64,000 nucleotides of DNA from Flagellimonas ochracea (GTDB lineage Bacteria; Bacteroidota; Bacteroidia; Flavobacteriales; Flavobacteriaceae): positions 434,001 to 498,000 of the forward strand of contig NZ_JAAABI010000002.1 of NCBI RefSeq assembly GCF_009903685.1. The letters are read 5' to 3'. Shown here one piece after another: positions 60,636 through 64,000 of the stretch; positions within the stretch are counted from its first letter, which is position 1; the number at the start of each line of letters is the position of its first letter. Both the position numbers and the translations under genes were made by a program. Under the pieces are notes generated by a model that was not told where the DNA came from, made no database searches, and saw only the letters and a list, made by a program, of their open reading frames with translations.

Positions 60636-61902
60636 TTGTATTAAGAAGTACATTGGCTCCATTGGCCATATCCTTGGCAGATGTAAATTCTTTTGGCGAG
60701 TGACTTATTCCTCCCTTACTGGGCACAAAAATCATTCCTGTAGGTGCTACTCTTGCCATGTCCTGGGCATCGTGCCCGGCGCCACTCGGCATATATTTAA
60801 AGGATAGGCCTAGTTCTTTGGAAACGGCTTCAATCTCTTTTTGAATTTTTGGATGCGTCAATGCGGGTTCGGCTGTGGTGTCCAAAGCATTGAATTCAAT
60901 CTTCACATTACTTTCTTCGGCTATCTTTTCAGCTTCGGCTTTTATGGCCTGATATACTTTTTCAATGATTTCGGAGGATAAATCTCGGATTTCAAGGCTG
61001 GTAACTACCTTTCCGGGAATTACATTTGGTGCTCCTGGCTCGGCCTTAATGCGCCCAACTGTACCCACTTGACTTCCTTCGAAACTGTTGGTAACCTCAT
61101 TCACGACCACTATGAATTTTGAAGCTGCGAGCAGCGCATCCTGTCTTGCGTTCATTGGTGTGGTACCGGCATGATTAGAAAATCCTGTGAAGACCACATC
61201 CCACCATTTCAATCCCACGATACCTTCTACAATCCCGACATTCAGTTTTTCCTTTTCTAAAATACCACCTTGTTCAATATGAAGTTCTAAAAAGGCGGCC
61301 ATACTGTCCTTATTCCGGACCACTTCGGCAATTTTGGTGGTGTCGCCTCCGATGCGCATAATTCCCTCACCCATAGAATACCCAGTGGAATTGACCACTT
61401 TAAAGGCTGCTTTTCCCAAATTCCCGGACATGGCCCTGCTTCCCATAACGCCCCCTTCTTCATTGGGAAAAATGATGACTTCCAGTGGATGAGCGGTCTC
61501 CATATTGTTCTCATTCAAAGTATGAATCACCTCCAAGGCAGCCATGGAACCAACACAGCCGTCGTAATTGCCACCATTGGGCACACGGTCGATGTGGGAA
61601 CCGAAAGAAATTGGCTTTTTGGAGCTGTCCGTTCCGCTTCTACGCCCTATTATGTTCCCAGCAAAATCGATTTGCACCTCCATATTCATATCCTTCATGG
61701 TTTTTACCACCCAATCCCTGGCAGCAATATCCGCATCGCTAAAGGCCACACGCTCTGTTTCTCCATTCTCTTGCATACCGAATTGGGCAAGATCAAAAAT
61801 CCGTTTTTCCAAGCGATCTTGATTAACTTTGAATGTATTCTTCTGTGAAAGAACAACAGTATGTCCAAACAGGATGAGAATAAGGATTATCCTAAAAATC
61901 AT
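60607..61902 (-). CDS. M20 family metallo-hydrolase (carbamoyl-amino-acid/allantoate amidohydrolase type)
   Basis: A 431-residue exported hydrolase with a signal peptide (MIFRIILILILFGHTVVLSQ). Metal ligands appear in SFGSHIDRVPNGGNYDG, FPNEEGGVMGSR, ELHIEQGGILE and SGAGHDAQDMA, the pattern of the Hyu/AllC branch, which removes a carbamoyl or ureido group from amino-acid derivatives. Substrate unknown; the secreted form suggests use of exogenous amides. A lid/dimerisation domain (about 210-330) is present. It is convergent with the lysoplasmalogenase operon with a 29-bp overlap. Confidence 0.88.
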   Translation of the reverse strand: MIFRIILILILFGHTVVLSQKNTFKVNQDRLEKRIFDLAQFGMQENGETERVAFSDADIAARDWVVKTMKDMNMEVQIDFAGNIIGRRSGTDSSKKPISFGSHIDRVPNGGNYDGCVGSMAALEVIHTLNENNMETAHPLEVIIFPNEEGGVMGSRAMSGNLGKAAFKVVNSTGYSMGEGIMRIGGDTTKIAEVVRNKDSMAAFLELHIEQGGILEKEKLNVGIVEGIVGLKWWDVVFTGFSNHAGTTPMNARQDALLAASKFIVVVNEVTNSFEGSQVGTVGRIKAEPGAPNVIPGKVVTSLEIRDLSSEIIEKVYQAIKAEAEKIAEESNVKIEFNALDTTAEPALTHPKIQKEIEAVSKELGLSFKYMPSGAGHDAQDMARVAPTGMIFVPSKGGISHSPKEFTSAKDMANGANVLLNTIIALEQKLD

Positions 61903-61984
61903 AGTAATAGCATTGGTTGATGTTGGTTCAGAAAGATAAGGATTTTACTTCTGAATAAATGGGGCTTACCAAGCTCAATTTTTT

Positions 61985-63004
61985 TTAGAAAGACGACTTG
62001 AACTGCTCCAGGAACCGCAAATCATTTTCACTCAAAAGGCGAATGTCCGAAATTTGGTGCAGCAAAAGGGCAATACGGTCTATACCCATGCCGAAAGCGA
62101 AACCAGAATAAACATCAGGGTCTATGTTGCAGTTTTTAAGGACGTTGGGGTCCACCATACCACATCCCATAATTTCCAACCAACCTGTTCCTTTGGTCAT
62201 GCGGTAGTCGGTTTCAGTTTCCAATCCCCAATACACATCTACTTCTGCACTGGGCTCCGTGAAAGGGAAATAGGAAGGACGAAGGCGAATCTTGGATTTC
62301 CCAAACATCTCTGACGTGAAATACTGTAACGTTTGCTTTAAATCGGCAAAAGAAACGTTTTTATCCACATACAATCCCTCTACCTGATGGAAGAAACAAT
62401 GAGAGCGTGCTGATATGGCTTCATTTCGATAAACCCTTCCCGGAGATATGGTTCGGATTGGAGGTTTGTTGTTTTCCATATAGCGTACCTGCACAGATGA
62501 GGTGTGCGTCCTTAATAAAATATCAGGATCGGTCTGGATGAAAAAAGTATCCTGCATATCTCTAGCCGGATGGTATTCCGGAAGGTTCAATGCGGTGAAG
62601 TTATGCCAGTCATCTTCAATTTCAGGCCCTTCGGAAACGTTGAACCCTATTCTGGAAAAAATATCGATAATTTGGTTCTTCACTATTGAAATGGGGTGTC
62701 TTGCACCAATCTCAATAGGTTCGCCAGGACGGGTTAAATCACCATACTTACCGGTGGACTCTGCTTGATTTTCCAAAACAGCTTTCAGTGCGTTCACTTT
62801 TTCCGTAGCCTCACTTTTTAATTGATTCACTACTTGCCCAAATTCTTTTTTCTGTTCGTTCGGAACGTTTTTAAATTCGGCAAAGAACTCATTCAAGAGG
62901 CCTTTTTTCCCCAAATATTTAATTCGGAAAGCCTCTATCTCATCTTTGGAAGTGGAAGTGAATTTCTTAATTTCTTCCAAATGTTCTTTAATGGTCTCAA
63001 TCAT
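61985..63004 (-). CDS. pheS: Phenylalanyl-tRNA synthetase alpha subunit
   Basis: A 339-residue class II synthetase subunit. An N-terminal coiled coil (about 1-90) precedes the catalytic core, with motif 2 in [18 protein letters not shown] and motif 3 in [18 protein letters not shown]. The partner pheT is not nearby. It charges tRNA-Phe as a heterotetramer with PheT. The region upstream (63005-63303) is non-coding. Confidence 0.97.
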   Translation of the reverse strand: MIETIKEHLEEIKKFTSTSKDEIEAFRIKYLGKKGLLNEFFAEFKNVPNEQKKEFGQVVNQLKSEATEKVNALKAVLENQAESTGKYGDLTRPGEPIEIGARHPISIVKNQIIDIFSRIGFNVSEGPEIEDDWHNFTALNLPEYHPARDMQDTFFIQTDPDILLRTHTSSVQVRYMENNKPPIRTISPGRVYRNEAISARSHCFFHQVEGLYVDKNVSFADLKQTLQYFTSEMFGKSKIRLRPSYFPFTEPSAEVDVYWGLETETDYRMTKGTGWLEIMGCGMVDPNVLKNCNIDPDVYSGFAFGMGIDRIALLLHQISDIRLLSENDLRFLEQFKSSF

Positions 63005-63303
63005 GGCAGGCTTAATTGGCCGACAAATTTAACAAATTGTCCTCGAATATATAAGCTATCAGGAAATGAACCTCAATTCCATCAAATAAATACCAAAGCC
63101 AATGGGTTTTTATGTGAAACAGATTTTGTGACTTTGTATATGCGAAGACCGCGATAGACCAATAGAATTAGGAAAATCAGGTTGCTACGGATGTTAAACG
63201 ATTCAACAGGCAGTCTTTTTTTAAAGGTTTCTAAGTAAACGGGTCCCTAATACCCTGGGAATCATATTAAGATTGGTAGGGTTTAAGCTTGGCTAGTTTA
63301 GTA
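63005..63303. other. Non-coding gap between pheS and the SulP gene
   Basis: No ORF with a plausible start, no tRNA and no clear hairpin with a T tract was found here by eye. It must contain the pheS promoter on the minus strand; no good TAnnTTTG box was identified. Confidence 0.5.
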
Positions 63304-64000
63304 TCAATCGTGATATATGTCTTCAACATTTTCTTCCAACCAAAGCAAACAGCTATCAAAATCTTCAAAAATATGTTCCTCCGGAATAAGGTCGGGAATG
63401 ATATCGATACGTTCCATCATATACCTTGGCTGATCTAGAATATCAACCAAAATTACGGTCACATTTTTCTTGATAAGATCCTGAAGCACATCTTCCATGG
63501 CATATAGGCCTGTTTGGTCCATGTACTGCATTCTTCCCAAACGGATGACCACAGTTGTTGCAGTGTCTGGAATCTGCTCGGCCAGTTGTTGGAACTCATT
63601 GGTGGAACCAAAAAAGAGTGGTCCTTTAACGTGCTTTATGAAGACTTCTTCCTGCAACTCTGTGGGGAAGTCTTTTTCGTCAGCCCAAGGTTTTTCGCGT
63701 TTTAGCGGCTTTACATCGGACCGTTTTGCGGTAAGATCTCCCATTTTCTTCATGAACATTAGGGAAGCAAAGACCAATCCAATACCTACGGCATAAACCA
63801 AGTTCCAAATGGATGAAAGAATCATCACGGACAACATGATGAGCACCTCCGAGCTGAGCTCAACAGGCCCCAATTTAATATCCTTGGGGAGGTAAGGTAT
63901 AGCTTTCAATCCTTTATAGTCCATAACCCCTATACCCACTGTAACAAGAATACCGGCCAAAACTGCAGCTGGAATTTGTGAAGCCACTGGCCCCAACGCC
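63304..64000 (-). CDS. SulP family anion transporter, C-terminal part, partial
   Basis: The frame is open past the window end at 64000, so this is the C-terminal 231 or so codons of a larger gene. The visible part begins with membrane helices (LGPVASQIPAAVLAGILVTV, VLIMLSVMILSSIWNLVYAV) and ends in a STAS domain (about 115-220 of the visible part: GPLFFGSTNEFQQLAEQIPD, VVIRLGRMQYMDQTGLYAME). SulP proteins move sulfate, bicarbonate or other anions. The TTG at 63996 is internal. Confidence 0.92.
   Translation of the reverse strand, partial: ALGPVASQIPAAVLAGILVTVGIGVMDYKGLKAIPYLPKDIKLGPVELSSEVLIMLSVMILSSIWNLVYAVGIGLVFASLMFMKKMGDLTAKRSDVKPLKREKPWADEKDFPTELQEEVFIKHVKGPLFFGSTNEFQQLAEQIPDTATTVVIRLGRMQYMDQTGLYAMEDVLQDLIKKNVTVILVDILDQPRYMMERIDIIPDLIPEEHIFEDFDSCLLWLEENVEDIYHD

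Overview
The window looks like a chromosomal segment of a marine Flavobacteriaceae bacterium (Bacteroidota), probably close to Muricauda/Allomuricauda. The genus is an inference from gene order and protein character, not from a search. Support for the phylum: -7 promoter boxes of the TAnnTTTG type, almost no Shine-Dalgarno sequences, two-subunit AddA/AddB-type recombination proteins, IPExxxVDY and viroplasmin-RNase H proteins, and an OmpA protein with thrombospondin type 3 repeats. No prophage, large insertion sequence, CRISPR array or classical defence island is visible. Most of the window is dense housekeeping DNA with short intergenic gaps.

Layout. 0-5.2 kb: end of an outer-membrane barrel gene, VOC and SRPBCC proteins, an AraC regulator, a TauE/SafE-type exporter and a sodium:solute symporter. 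5.2-10.9 kb: ribE, pdxA, then a YceD-rpmF-fabH-accB-accC lipid/ribosome cluster. 10.9-21 kb: an FAD oxidoreductase, a Gre-like protein, arfB, an ABC ATPase, prolyl oligopeptidase, asd, mscL, alr-tdk and rsmI. 21-27 kb: accessory genes with a regulator carrying two tandem AraC DNA-binding domains, SnoaL-like, four-helix membrane and YHS proteins, a Crp/Fnr regulator, DinB-like, AhpD-like and OsmC proteins. 27-35.5 kb: recJ, an MFS carrier, lpxH with a tiny membrane ORF next to it, an enoyl-CoA hydratase, a MATE pump, a universal stress protein, tRNA-Ala(GGC) followed by a GIY-YIG cassette, and an SDR. 35.5-44.2 kb: addB, ompA, kbl, addA. 44.2-49.7 kb: superoxide dismutase, a tandem array of three predicted small RNA genes, a PurF-like protein, a PfkB kinase, RNase H and purN. 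49.8-54.2 kb: acpP, fabF, rnc, IPExxxVDY, pyk. 54.2-64 kb: PAS, AraC, a 52-codon ORF, AhpD-like, cupredoxin-like, TetR, dinB, a CYTH/lysoplasmalogenase operon, an M20 hydrolase, pheS and a SulP transporter cut by the window end.

The most unusual material is non-coding. At 44.9-45.4 kb three units, 193 and 218 bp apart, each have a Bacteroidota-type promoter, then exactly 5 nt, then a 39-nt block that is identical or differs at one base, then a terminator hairpin whose stem sequence differs in each unit. This is what a family of ~72-nt trans-acting small RNAs on the minus strand would look like. At 34.3-34.8 kb tRNA-Ala(GGC) is followed by a GIY-YIG nuclease ORF and then by a second copy of most of the tRNA plus its terminator. 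The copied tRNA lacks its 5' acceptor strand but keeps hairpin arms, which suggests a minimal tRNA-associated mobile cassette. A third signal is an intrinsic-terminator-like hairpin with a T9 run inside the first codons of rnc.
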